This document shows positions 10,883 to 21,861 of a stretch of 64,000 bases of DNA, piece by piece. The stretch is taken from NCBI GenBank assembly GCA_026419785.1, contig JAODTK010000666.1, positions 124,001 to 188,000 on the forward strand, written 5' to 3'. This stretch comes from Sclerodactyla briareus (Eukaryota > Echinodermata > Holothuroidea > Dendrochirotida > Sclerodactylidae). A model generated the notes under the pieces. The model made no database searches. It saw nothing but the letters and a program-made list of their open reading frames with translations, and had not been told where the DNA came from. The position numbers and the translations under genes were made by a program. How positions within the stretch are numbered: the stretch's first letter is position 1; every line of letters starts with the position of its first letter.

Positions 10883-11267
10883 GGACTATTTCTTTAACGG
10901 TTCCTTAACGCTCCTCTTTTCCCCAAGTCTATTATTTATTCCTTGGTTTTGCTTACATTTAAGATCAATATATCTTCAGTACATAAATTCACCACGAGGT
11001 CGACTTCGTTCCGATATCTGCTTCCGTCATTATCGTGGATTAGACAAGTGACCGTCCTGTCATCAGCAAAGTTGGTGTCGTGTGCACAACAGTCGTCGGT
11101 AGGTAAAATGTGAGTAGAATAGCGGAGATGAGACGAATCTATGCAGAGTACCTGTGTCCAGGACCAATAGCGTTGAACTAATGTTGTCTACACTGGCGGT
11201 TCGTTTCCGACCAAGAAGGAAGTCCAAAATCCAATCACAGATGAGTTCAGGGAATTTGATATTTTCC
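10883..11267. other. Unique non-coding stretch
   Basis: No gene or repeat was recognised. It precedes the M1 fragment. Confidence 0.35.
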
Positions 11268-11662
11268 AACCATATTTACGAAAATGAACGTTTGTTTCAG
11301 AAAGGAACACTATAAATATATGCAGGAAGGCCATAAGGATGCAGCACATGCATATTGCCGTTGGTTGGCTTATTGAGGAAGATATTCCATTGAATTCTTT
11401 ATTGATTGGCCCATCGAGTGAAGATATTTCATTGAATTCATACGCATTGATACAAAGCCGTATACGCATTGGAATATGTGATCATTTTTCGGTGTTGGTA
11501 TACTTTCATTTAGAATAGTGTTTGCCAATATCAATCATACCAATACCTATCTTTGCAAACTAAATAAGACATATTCAAACACTGGCCCCATCTCAGCTCA
11601 CGTGAATTCGCGATTTTCCACATGCGAACCGGACCCGCATACGCAACAATGGAATCCTAGCC
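11268..11662 (+). mobile_element. MITE family M1, copy lacking a clear left terminus
   Basis: The interior matches other M1 copies: TTTCAGAAAGGAACACTATA (compare 16165), CCATTGAATTC, CTTTGCAAACTAAATA, TCAGCTCACGTGAATTCG and CGATTTTCCACATGCG. The right end, CGCATACGCAACAATGG then AATCCTAGCC, is the M1 terminus. It has the same orientation as the copies at 16.1, 21.5 and 25.9 kb. Confidence 0.75.
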
Positions 11663-12684
11663 TCACCTAGTTGACCCCCAATGATGTAACTAGTCCAATT
11701 CTTCGATTGTCATTCAATACTGCCTGCGTGAGACCACAGCGAAAGCCTAATTACCGAGAGCCTACATGTTGTGATGATGTGAAGAATCAGAAGGAAACCG
11801 CAAACAACGAAACGACAATGTTGGTGTAATGTGATAGAGACTACCGGCGTCGTGAATCGCGTGGTAGATATTAATGTTGCTTGATCCTGTGACTAGCGTT
11901 GCTGTAAACGGACCAGACGCCCACCCCACCCCCAGGTGGCCTGGTATCGTTTGTAAACGTAATTATTGCAGTCATTGCCGTGTTGCCCATTTTTGGTGCT
12001 AGGCCATTCATCTTGGAATGGAAAAATAAACTGAATATTGCTGTTGGACAGGTAATAATTAAACAATTTAGGGAGGGTACTCTGAACTGAAATGTATTAG
12101 TATTTAATCTATGAAGAAAACGTAATGTCCATGATCTGAAATTTGTCAATCACAGAAACCGTTCCCACATTCCCATCTGCTGCATTGAATATATATATAT
12201 GGTATCAATTACAGGTATTATATATATGATATTAATTACAGTTCTAATACATAGAATTATTACAGTTATTTCAATTGCCATTGAAAACGTGAATCTTCCA
12301 TAACTAATAAATAAATGAGCATAACTATATATCAAATAAATAGGCGGATTCGCGAGTAACCCCTCCATTCGTTACCCCCCCCCCCCAACACCGTTTCCCA
12401 TTCTTTGGTTTCCCAGCATTGGAATTGGACATGACGTATGCTCCGTAATTGATCCTGCGTCGGTATACATCGGTATGGAGGGCAGTCGTCAGTAGATTCG
12501 TGTAGGGCGTGAGCTCATTCTGCGGATTAGTGAAGGAAATCGGATTAACCAGAGAGAATGATTTAATTAATGTTACAGGTAGTACAATGTTACATGAAAT
12601 ACACTACAGTCATGAAGACAACATTTGTTACCCTTTGACAGTGGTGCTGGAAGAAGATACCCGATACATACCTCACGCACGCTA
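11663..12684. other. Unique non-coding stretch with a TA-rich segment
   Basis: AT-rich short repeats (ATATATATGG, TATATATGATATT) occur at about 12188-12235 and a C12 tract near 12376. An 86-codon plus-strand ORF at 12509-12769 partly overlaps the minus-strand ORF next door and has no recognisable domain. Confidence 0.4.
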
Positions 12685-13013
12685 TCACATGACCCTCTGT
12701 TTCTCCACCACGTTAATTACTGCATACTCTTCCATTAGCAGCGGACAGCTGACATCCAGCGCAAGGTAATCCCAGCTTAGGACGACTTGGTTATCACAGA
12801 CTGCAGTAGCGTTCACAAGAACATGCATGACGCAGTGCGCGATCTCACCAGCGAATCGAAACATCTGGGTTCCAATAAACTCGAAACGTTTTCGGGATTT
12901 CTGTTTAAGTTGGTCCTGGGGTGTCTTCCGGTCACCCACCGACAATTTCGGTAAATAGGCAGTCGCCTGGGTTGGTTGCAGGGGAGCATCCATAGTGTTC
13001 TTTATCACATCCC
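12685..13013 (-). CDS. Possible exon, weak resemblance to a ZP-domain segment
   Basis: On the minus strand a possible 3' splice site (AATTTCACACAG) precedes an open frame of about 110 codons ending in TGA at 12685. The centre reads RFEFIGTQMFRFAGE, followed by HCVMHVLVNATAVC. Zona pellucida (ZP) modules have a comparable order (hydrophobic F-x-F, F-R-F-x-G, then a His/Cys strand), but the Cys spacing is not typical. A donor-like CTG|GTGAGATC falls inside the frame directly after FRFAG, so the true exon could end there. It could equally be a chance ORF, since random ORFs of this size occur elsewhere in the window. No neighbouring exon was found. Confidence 0.3.
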
Positions 13014-13800
13014 CTGTGTGAAATTAATGAATAGCATGTTATTTAGCACAATCGTATAACATGTATCGCATCCTCCTCCTCCCCCCGACTACCTCGTTTC
13101 CCAGGAATACTCGAATTGACATCCGTTTAGACCGATTTTAAAGTTGTTCATTGTTCCTTGCTAGTTCGCTGACGGCCGGACGCTAACCTCGTCGCTGCGC
13201 CACTAAATAATTCAGTCATGTTCTTATGGAACCCACTTATGACCAACTGTACGCCTCGTGCGCCTGACGCAAATAAATTAATCACTTCCACATTTCTGTT
13301 GTCCACTCAACTACTGCGTCAGCCAGTAATTTCGGTCGTGTGATTTCTGATATTGTTCGGAGCAATCGTGTGAAAACTGCATTGACCGTGAATAACTCAA
13401 TTACTGACCGTGCGCCTGATGAAAAAATATATAACTATGCAATTCAGTTTATAGGCCTGTTACTACTATGCTTTATGTTCAAGTCGAATCGAATTAGGGC
13501 TATTTGCATCCTGCATACGCGAAGTCTTGCTGTTTCCACGCGGATGCCCTCCTTTGTTGGGCAAGCAGCTCGGATTTTTATTTGTTCTATACTCGATAAA
13601 TATTCTTGCCTTTGGTTTTCACCTTGTGGGTCCAATTAGTGTTTCCTTTCACGTTATACAACACATTTGTATTATCATAACGTTTTTACACGCATCTTAC
13701 ACACATGGGTCTTGTGTCTTCTTGCCATTCTGCTCGTGTTTGTATTTCATGTTTTTCTACATTTTCAATCGTCCTATATTTCGTATGTCATATATATCTT
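13014..13800. other. Unique non-coding stretch
   Basis: Two overlapping plus-strand ORFs at 13340-13814 show hydrophobic, low-information content and no identifiable domain. No splice pair was found that would define an exon. Confidence 0.35.
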
Positions 13801-13875
13801 TTGCAAGCTTTTAAGTTCCATTTCTGGATGAAATAAAGTTAGTATCTAATCTATCCATCTATCTCTATCTGCTGC
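13801..13875 (+). repeat. Possible LINE 3' tail with an ATCT-like tract
   Basis: TGGATGAAATAAAGTTAGTA, then CTAATCTATCCATCTATCTC, combines an AATAAA-type signal with a short degenerate ATCT run. CR1/L2-type LINEs often end this way. No reverse-transcriptase sequence was seen upstream, so this is tentative. Confidence 0.3.
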
Positions 13876-15750
13876 TCTGCATGCAGCTCCCAGTTGACAT
13901 GTTCGTGACAAAGATCCCAACAGATCCAGCGCTGCCATTATTGTACACGACCTGAGAGGAAACACCTCGGTTTAACAACAACTCGTTCGGAGATGGCTCG
14001 ATTTCACGTCACATGCAAGCTATTTAGTGGCGTTCGTGAGCGTGCACATGTCACCTCCCAGCACTGGCCTCATTACCTGATGTGAGCAAATATGAGCGAT
14101 GTAATACGCTAATCATGGTTTCTACACATTACTGCAACCTTCTACGGTAAAGGATCAAACAATATTTGTCGCGTACCGAGCGTCAAATAAATCACATGTG
14201 TCGCACCTGTCTGTACATTCGGTATTGATAAGCCCCTAGTACCCTTTTCGGCAGAGCAAACCGTCCTCGCTACGACTGTGGAAAAACAGGGTTCGATGTT
14301 ACAAGATCGCGGGTTGTTACTTCGCACGATCAACAGATCAGAGATGGCAATCTTGGACCCCACAGCTGTGAGAAGAAATACCATCGTACTGCTAGATAAA
14401 ACAAAATATTGGGAATTCGATAAGTCGAATTAACTAGTGCAATAAAGTGCGTCAGCCCTCGGTGGTTAATTTCGGGGAAAATATTCTCCAGCTGATCCTA
14501 CCGGGACACGACATGATACGAACAACCGTTCACTTTACGTCCACAAGCGGTTGGAACCGAACACCCCCGTGAACGACGCGCTGGAGTCTCCCTCCCCCTC
14601 CTCTCCCATAAACCGCGAACGACACTGACTACTTTAGAGAATGGTAGGAGACGTGCCATCAATCTACGCGGATGGTGTATTTTCTTCTAGTAGAGACCAT
14701 CAGGCTACCAATTACGGCTAATTATACGCCCTTCTTCTCTTTCCAACTACAAAACTGTGGACATGATGAACATTAAAAAAAAGAGATATCTTCCAAGGTA
14801 TGGTACATGCCTAACTTCATTTGAGCCATTATCTGACGGTATGTTCCTCTACTCTTTTTGTTATAGTAACATTGTTCACTTCATCCGATTGGACATGCAT
14901 TGCTATCAAGTTCGAATCAGCCTAGATAACTTCGTTGAATTCGATTATCATTTCCCAGAATGATCGGAAACTTATACTGGAGCAAACAATCGAAATCAAT
15001 AGAATTGATATTTTCTGTTTCCGAGGTCAAACACGAAAGCCCACATTAGAATGCTGAATACATTTCGTTATTCGCGTCATTTCACGTTCTGCCCGTCTCA
15101 ACTAATACTAAAAATTTAATCAAAGATCAACTTGCCATTAGCAAGCTAATACCAATAATCTGGTTGGGCAAATAGGTTTATGTCAGTTGGAGTGTATATG
15201 TGTAAATTTAAATATTGTTTCAACTTACGACACATCAACGCGCTTTCGTTATAAAGCTTCCCCTAAATGGAGCTCTTTCAAGATGAAAACCCTGGGCAGG
15301 AAATCAGCGAAGGTGAAAGGTCGCTAAAGAAGGATGATAACAATTATGTAAAAACTGCAAATGCATCCCAAACGAAGAACCTCTCATCTTCTCTAAACTA
15401 TGATATTCATTACCATCATTTTTTTTTAACATTTTAAAACATTTTAAAACATTTCACTGCTCGGATCCCCGTTGACTCATCGAAACCTATTTTGAATATT
15501 CCCCAGGGAGCCACGGGTAATAGTAAACATCGTTGAAATAATTCTCAACCTAGACGGGGGTTTTTTTCTACAAAAAATATTCGTTACATTTACATACAAC
15601 ATACAACAGTCACCTGAGGATGTTCTGTTGCACGTACCGAATTTTCTGTCCTATTTTCCTATTAATCTGTCCGCGTGTTTGACAAAGTCAACATATAGTC
15701 AAATCGTTTCTACTTGATAAACTATATAAGATGAGGGACAACTCGGTGAG
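13876..15750. other. Unique non-coding stretch
   Basis: No gene is supported. A short AACATTTTAA direct repeat occurs at about 15428-15452. An 80-codon minus-strand ORF at 14142-14384 has no recognisable domain. Confidence 0.4.
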
Positions 15751-15751
15751 A

Positions 15752-15820
15752 GTATACCTTCAGGTTTCTGATGTATATATGGTATTGTATACCTTCAGGT
15801 TTCTGATGTATATATGGTAA
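15752..15820 (+). repeat. 35-bp tandem duplication
   Basis: GTATACCTTCAGGTTTCTGA, then TGTATATATGGTATT, occurs at 15752-15786 and again from 15787 with identical sequence almost to the end. It looks like a recent duplication. Confidence 0.95.
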
Positions 15821-15834
15821 TTATTTTTGAAGTT

Positions 15835-15853
15835 GGGGGGGGGGGGGGGGGGG
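15835..15853 (+). repeat. G19 homopolymer
   Basis: An uninterrupted G run directly after the 35-bp duplication. It creates Gly-rich ORFs on the plus strand that are not considered genes. Confidence 0.95.
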
Positions 15854-16098
15854 AGGTCGTCCGTCATCTTGATACACACATGTTGGGTCAGATCGAGTCT
15901 TACTTTTTGTCTTCGCGGAAGTGGTCGGTCATTTTGCTTCCTTACAAGTCAGAGAGTGTGCTACAGTCATCGTCAATACAACTTACGTTGGGACTACCTA
16001 CTGTCGACCACGATCTCGGTACCCCCTACCCGTCGTTAGAGGCTACTATTCTTCCATGCATGTATGGCGATACCTCTAACGAACGAGCACATTGATGA

Positions 16099-16245
16099 GG
16101 CTGGAATTCCATAGATGCGTAGCGTATCCGGCTCGGTGTGGAAATCATATATTTAGGAAATGTTTCAGAGAGAAACACTATAAGTGTATGCGAAAAGACC
16201 ATAAAAAGGCAGCAGCCCATGATAAGGTCGTTGCTTGGCTTTTTG
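16099..16245 (+). mobile_element. MITE family M1, left-end fragment
   Basis: GGCTGGAATTCCATAGATGC, then GTAGCGTATCCGG, is the M1 terminus. TTTCAGAGAGAAACACTATA and a GGCAGCAGCCCATG-like segment match the 11.3-kb copy. The homology ends near an inverted repeat (GATTCCCTTGC at 16246 with GCAAAGGGAATC near 16262-16273), and no M1 right end follows. Confidence 0.75.
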
Positions 16246-16290
16246 ATTCCCTTGCAAGACGGCAAAGGGAATCTTGCGGTCCAACGCAAG

Positions 16291-16297
16291 TATGTGT

Positions 16298-16358
<61 letters not shown>
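16291..16358 (+). repeat. (GT)n microsatellite
   Basis: About 30 GT units with two single-base interruptions. ORFs through it on both strands (Cys-Val or Thr-His runs) are satellite translations. Confidence 0.97.
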
Positions 16359-16469
16359 AAACACATTTTGTCCGGACGATATCTGGAGAGCGCAAGCATG
16401 TATCAAGTTCATATTCGGCATGCAGATTCTTCATGTGGTGTAGTTGTCCCTATTTCTTCTGTTCCCGTC

Positions 16470-18150
16470 AAGGTCACCAAAGGTCAATGAGAGGCCAAAA
16501 TCTGAAATATTAAAAGGGCAATAACTCCAATTAGCAAGGTCCTACTTCGCTGACCTTTTGGGACTAGTTGCGATTGATGAGAGGGATCATATTGAAACAT
16601 AACAGTAATGTCATCAAGGTCATCAAAGGTCAATTAGGGGTAAAAAACTAGTTTTTTGGCCATAACATTGGAAACTTGGAACCGAACACTGCCGAGGTTG
16701 GAAGGTGCACCATTGTGATCCCTCTCGTTGACCCCTATCCGTGTGACCTTTGACCTCAATTTGACCTTTACCATGTTTTTGGGCCGAATCAAATTTTCGT
16801 GGCCATTTTCGGATCTCAAAGGTGACCCTCTGACCGACATGGACCATAACTTGACCCCATGTGACCTTTGTGTGCGAAGATATCAGAAGGTCAAAGTTTT
16901 TCATTAGAAATTTAGTGCAGTTAGGATGTTCATAGTGATTATAATGGTGTTTTTAGAATCAGTGGGTCAAACTCCCTCTGATGATGAGGTCAAAGGTCAA
17001 AGGTCAAATCGGAATAGATGTGCCTATTTGTAGAGTTACCGGGCAAAGAAAATTAAACTGTCAATGATTTGACTATGTGACAGAGCTCTGTGTGGGATAG
17101 ACAAAATAAACTCACGCTCAATCGGGCATCGGTTATCAGTACAAGGGGTAAAGGTTGGTTTTGATCTTTTTGGCAATAGCCTCGGCAGTATAACTTTGGC
17201 TACTTAATGCTTGTAGGACTGCGTGCATCTCATCGAGAGTAACATCTTCATGGTAAAAGTGTCATGTCACAAGGTCATTTGAGTCATCATAAGCAAAAAA
17301 CGAAATATTTTTGGGAACAATTACAGTGACATTGCTTGTCAATGTTGAAAATTTCAGGACAGGGTGTACATCGTGGAGGAGAAAATTTTGCATAAAAAGA
17401 TCAGGTTCTCAAAGGTCATTCAAGGTCACTAGGGCAGAGAGAGTGGGCAGAAATGCCAAATAGTATGTGTCCCTGCACAACTTCCAGTGACCTTCCTGAT
17501 GGTTTGTATTTCAGGACACAGGTATCCCATCTAGGGACATTTTCTATTAACAAACGGTCACGTTCATCCAAGGTCATTAAAAAGTCCAATAATTACGGTC
17601 AAAAACTAGTTTTCGGCCATAACATTGAAACCATATGTCTGCCGAGGTGGGGAGGTGTGCAAACGTGATCCAATCATTGACATTCATCTTGTGGACCTTT
17701 GACTAATGGACCTTGCCTTGTTTGGGGCCGAATCAAATTTGTGGCCATTTCGAATTCAAAGGTACCTTCCGATCGGAACTGGTCCATACAAATTGACCCC
17801 ATGTTACCTTTTGTGCAAAGTTATGTGACAGACGCTCTGCCTGCTGAATACACAAAACAAACTCCCGTTCCAAACGGGCAGGCATGATGTGTTCTCACGC
17901 GTACAAGGGATCGAAGGTTGGTTTTGATACCTTTTTGGCAATAGAAGCGGCAGTATACGGGGACCGAGATACACAATGCTTGTAAGCTGCGTGCATTTCA
18001 TAAAGAGTATCGATTTCAAAAAAGCGGTCATGTCATCAAAGGTCATTCAAAGTCACTTATGGCCGAAAAAACTAATGTTTTTGGAACAAATTACCATGTC
18101 ATTGCTGGCATTGTCAAATTTCAGGACAGTATGGACGTCATAAGGTATTG
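16470..18150 (+). repeat. Family E tandem array, AGGTCA-rich
   Basis: Two diverged long units are visible. Landmarks occurring twice include AAAAACTAGTTTTNGGCCAT (about 16645 and 17605), CTGCCGAGGTNGGNAGGTG, TATGTGACAGAG or ACAGACGCTCTG (about 17080 and 17822), GGTTGGTTTTGAT with TTTTTGGCAATAG, and GTGACATTGCT or TGTCATTGCT. The spacing differs between landmarks (about 740-960 bp), so units have internal deletions. Many AGGTCA half-sites are present. Confidence 0.8.
16987..17006 (+). promoter_or_regulatory. Three AGGTCA half-sites spaced by one base (two overlapping DR1 motifs)
   Basis: The half-sites lie at 16987-16992, 16994-16999 and 17001-17006. DR1 is the known binding arrangement for RXR heterodimers and HNF4-type nuclear receptors. 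Here it lies inside a repeat, so function is only a possibility. Confidence 0.4.
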
Positions 18151-18755
18151 TTTTGGTCACAACAAGGATAAGAGCCTTAATTACTGGAGTAATGAGTTGT
18201 AGCAAATGTGATTTGTGATTTACCTATGCTCTTTCATGGAATTAGTATTCCCCTGCATTTCCAATTCGACTACCCAGTCCATGCGTCCCTTTGATATTGC
18301 AGTATTCTGATAAAAAATAGCATTTATCACTGTCTGACAGCTGTCTGATTTAGTCTTCATTTGGCACTTGAGCTGGGCTTCCCCCTCTGTACTCCCATAA
18401 ATAGCAGCAATATTAACTACAAGAATAATGGCCCCTCACTGGGGGACTGGTCTGTCTAGCCAGTGACCACCCCCAGTGACCATTGTTCAGTTGGCCGGGT
18501 ATAGCTCTGTCTACTCTTTTTGTCTATTTGGGCTGAGGAGTACATGTATGCTGACATTTTGTCGGTGAAGGCGTCAGATCAATATTCGCATGTAATTTGT
18601 AGCCCTGTTTTCAGTAGGCGTCTGCGTAAGTCGTTATTTAGTTATTGGGGCAATGGGAGAGATTCCAATATGACCCTAAATTCACTTGAATAATCTGTGA
18701 ATGATCGTAAGTGATTGAGAGAAGATCTCTGAAGTGTTCTTATAATTATACTTAT
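18151..18755. other. Unique non-coding stretch
   Basis: No gene or repeat was recognised between the family E array and the family T hairpin remnant. Confidence 0.35.
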
Positions 18756-18825
18756 AGTTATATCCCGTGACACTGGAAGTGTCCGAGGATATTAGGTTTT
18801 GGTGTGTAGCTGCCGCCGCAGTCAC
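18756..18825 (+). repeat. Family T terminal hairpin, solo remnant
   Basis: TATATCCCGTGACACTGG, AAGTGTCCGAGGATATTAGG and TTTTGG, then GCCGCCGCAGTC, match the hairpin and leader of the T copies at 2003 and 3166. The array that should follow is absent. Confidence 0.75.
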
Positions 18826-20560
18826 AGTGCCATGTATTGGACACAGCTAGTTTGAGTTGGGGTATAACAGGCAGGTGACGTTAGTGACGGAAAACTGAAT
18901 ATTACTGCTAAATGGCAGGATACAACATGTTTGTAATCTGTGAATGAGGGCGGGGGTCATTTCCCAAATGACATTCATGTGAGGCAAGGTCTAAAGGCCA
19001 ATGAGGGGTCATTTACTAGTTTTATGTGCAATTCAATTTTTGTTGGCATGCTGTTGCCAGTTTGAAGCACAAAGGTATGGGTCCTCACTCGTGACAGTTG
19101 TTGGATCACTGCCACAGTTCCTGGTCACAGTGTCCTGGCGGATGTGTAATTTCTGTGATACTGTTATTCATGGTGAGAGTAAAATGCCTGTAGTAAGCAG
19201 TATAGGGCTTATACTCCGTGGCGTGGTGGTGCCAGGCAGTAGCGGGCGCAGATGTGGTGGTGCGAGAACCATTCCCTAAAATCACATAATATATCAAGTA
19301 AAGAGGAAAACCACATATTCCGAGGAAATGCGACGGGCGGACCCCTGACCCAAATGTTTTGTCCCAAAAACACCAAGGGGCACAAAATTTCCTGGAAGTG
19401 GGGGCCAGGCCCCTCCTCATAGCAGCATAGGCATACAGGTGTATTTTTTTTTTTTGGGGGGGGGGGAATTCCCCAAAACCGGGGTTCATCACCAAATGGG
19501 TAGATGACCATATTTCCAAAAGTGGCCCATAATCGTAATACCTGAAAGAGGTCAGACAGCAGTAACCTTCTGGGACAACTTTTCAAAATTGGGCATAGGC
19601 CCCAACGACCATACTAAAACAACCTTATCTGTCATGGAATTGAGATCTCACAACTGTCAATTGAGTGTAATATTGGGGTAAGGTGTGACACTGTATTAGA
19701 GAGTGGTGAACTGTAGTGTCTGTGACACCCAAGAGAAAGGAGCAAACAGGTCAGGCTAAAAGAACAGCCCAATCGAACCGCCCCCCCTCCACTTTGGTTC
19801 GAAGTCATGGTGGCTACTGGATTATTAAGTAGGTTGGGAGGTAGGCCTTGCCATTTGCTTATTGCGTTTATTGTACTGCTGACTCATTTGGGTGTCCTTT
19901 GACCTCACCGCAGTGACCTTGTGGCATATTAAGACATGGATGGGACAACCACAGACGCGCAAATCATTGGCGTTGGGTGAATCTTACAACCATCCACAAA
20001 TGTACATTTGTGATAGCACATAGGGCAGTAGGCATAGGCCTAGGTTGTGTAAGCATGTAGGCCTAGCGTTAGGCCTAGCGAGACCTATAGACAACTGGAT
20101 AGGATTTACACCCAAGTTCAGCCAATGTTTCCATGTATAGGTGAGGGCTTAGGCTGAGTCGTTACGCTGTTACCGTTTTCCACATGATTCTTCGCCTGGA
20201 GTCATTGTATATCACACCCAGGTCTCCCATGTGATGCCATGCTCTCGGATTGCTCCCCTTGCATTAGGATATCGCTGACTCTCTGCGTGGTGCAAGAACA
20301 ATGAAATCAGAGTCTTTACTGCAGCTTGCATATTCACACTTTGGACGCTACGTCGGGTATATCAGTGCATGCTGGGAAACATCACACCAGGGGACAGTCA
20401 GTATGTCAAATAAAAGGCTAGATGTATTAGGAAGAGAATGTATACCCCGTGTCATTTTTAGGCGTTTTGTCAAGGAATGGATTGTTATGCTGTCACTAGG
20501 CCATCATTATTTGGAGCAATGTTGAAATTACAGCAAAAAGTTCATAAAATGTATTATCTC
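18826..20560. other. Unique non-coding stretch
   Basis: It contains T12-G10 at about 19446-19467 and several AGGCCTA-type short repeats at about 20030-20090. Minus-strand ORFs at 19106-19586 overlap in two frames and have no recognisable domain. Confidence 0.4.
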
Positions 20561-21080
20561 CCAAGCAAACACAAAAAGTTTCGAACATGTTTGTATTAGT
20601 TTTCGGAAAACGTTTTATGGTGAGTAACACGAATGTGCCGGAACAACGTTTCAAACCTCCAAGAAAGGTTTCGGGGGAAAATATCTAGGAACACATTTCA
20701 ATTTCACTTCAAATTTAAGGTTACAGCAAACGAGGAACAAAAAGATAAGTAATATGCACGACAATACTAACATAACTAAAATACCGTTTTGGCGCAAATT
20801 CTTTTGCACCAAAACCCTTTTAGAACACTTTCAGAAAATTTTGGAAAATGTTTTCAAAACGTTTCTTCAAAACGCTTTCAATTTCACTTCAACTTTAGAG
20901 TACAGCAAAAAGAGGAAACAAAGCGAATAATATATTGCATCGACAATACTATCTTCAAAACGTTTCGTTGAACGTTCTGGAAACATCTCCTAACCTTCGT
21001 GTTACTCAACAAAAACGTTTTCGAAAACAATCAGCGAAACAGGTTGAAAATGTTTTTTAAAACGTTTTTGTATTTGTAGG
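20561..21080. mobile_element. MITE family M3, long TIRs rich in AAACGTTTT
   Basis: The left end CCAAGCAAACACAAAAAG and the reverse complement of the right end, CCTACAAATACAAAAACG, match. Pairing continues inward to GAAAACGTTTT and GAGTAACACGAANG (left 20606-20636, right 20994-21024), giving TIRs of roughly 75-85 bp. Inside, two copies of a segment (CAATTTCACTTCAA, GGTTACAGCAAA, GACAATACTA) lie 180 bp apart. No ORF encodes a transposase, so it is non-autonomous. Confidence 0.8.
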
Positions 21081-21109
21081 GTCCTTGCATTTCAATGGTG
21101 CCCCCTTAA

Positions 21110-21401
21110 GCCGCGTTTCCATGTACGCGGGGGGAGGGCGGGCACGCGGACAACGCGAGTAAAGCATATCGTTGACATTTAGAACAATGGTTCTAAGAAA
21201 CCAAACACCGGTGTTTAGTTTAGGTTTAACACTAGTGGCCTATGCGTCCGGTGTTGATAAATAATAATAATAATAATGATAAAAATGATAATAACACTAA
21301 GAACAGAAATAATAGTCGGCTGCACGGTTCTCATATAGCGCATATACCCACAGGTGCGGATTCAAGAAAAACGCCCGCCGCCCGCGTGCATGGAACGCGG
21401 C
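21110..21401. mobile_element. MITE family M2, 292 bp, TTAA-flanked
   Basis: It starts GCCGCGTTTCCATGTACGCG and ends CGCGTGCATGGAACGCGGC, so the TIRs pair over about 33 bp including a GGNGGGCG stretch. TTAA stands immediately on both sides (21106-21109 and 21402-21405). A TTAA duplication is characteristic of piggyBac-type transposition. The centre carries an ATAATA run. No coding sequence is present, so this is a non-autonomous copy. Confidence 0.85.
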
Positions 21402-21479
21402 TTAAGATCATGTGTAAAGATGGCGGCCAGTCAATGTTTCGTCAGGCACCCAACATTACGTTTTCATAACCACTCACAG

Positions 21480-21800
21480 TGACAGTAGGCATACTTGGCA
21501 CTGTTAAAATCTATGCGACAAGGCTGTTCAAGGACAAGGTGTCAAGAAAGTTTGATATCGCTTATGGCAAGAATGCAACTTACACAACTTGGGTTTGTAA
21601 AAGATTATTCCACAGAATTCATTCGTGGGGATACGCATCCGCCATACACATTGTAGATGTGCTTATGTCGTTATTCAGCGTGGATTTGCATTAATTTATA
21701 ATTTGGGCTTCTGTAGAACTAATATCTATCTTTACAAACTAAATAGAATACATTCAAACACTAGCCCCCGCTCAGTTCACGTGAATTTTCGATTTTTTGT
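21480..21800 (+). mobile_element. MITE family M1, truncated copy
   Basis: CACAGAATTCATTCGTGGGG, then ATACGCATCCGCC, GGATTTGCATTAATTTATAA, TCTTTACAAACTAAATAGAA, CTAGCCCCCGCTCAGTTCAC and GTGAATTTTCGATTTTT follow the M1 interior in order. Neither terminus is clear. The right side passes into a GT satellite and the family D array. Confidence 0.65.
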
Positions 21801-21838
21801 TAACTTGACGAAGTCAGAGAATCTATGCAGTCGACGTC

Positions 21839-21861
21839 GTGTGTGTGTGTGTGTGTGTGTG
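21839..21861 (+). repeat. (GT)n microsatellite at the head of a family D array
   Basis: About 11 GT units followed by GACGCCCTGCTTGTAACCAC. The position parallels the GT or TGTC satellite just inside the left end of family C elements. Confidence 0.9.

Noticed and set aside
16026-16513. Several Cys/Val- or Thr/His-repeat ORFs
   Set aside because: They are translations of the GT satellite.
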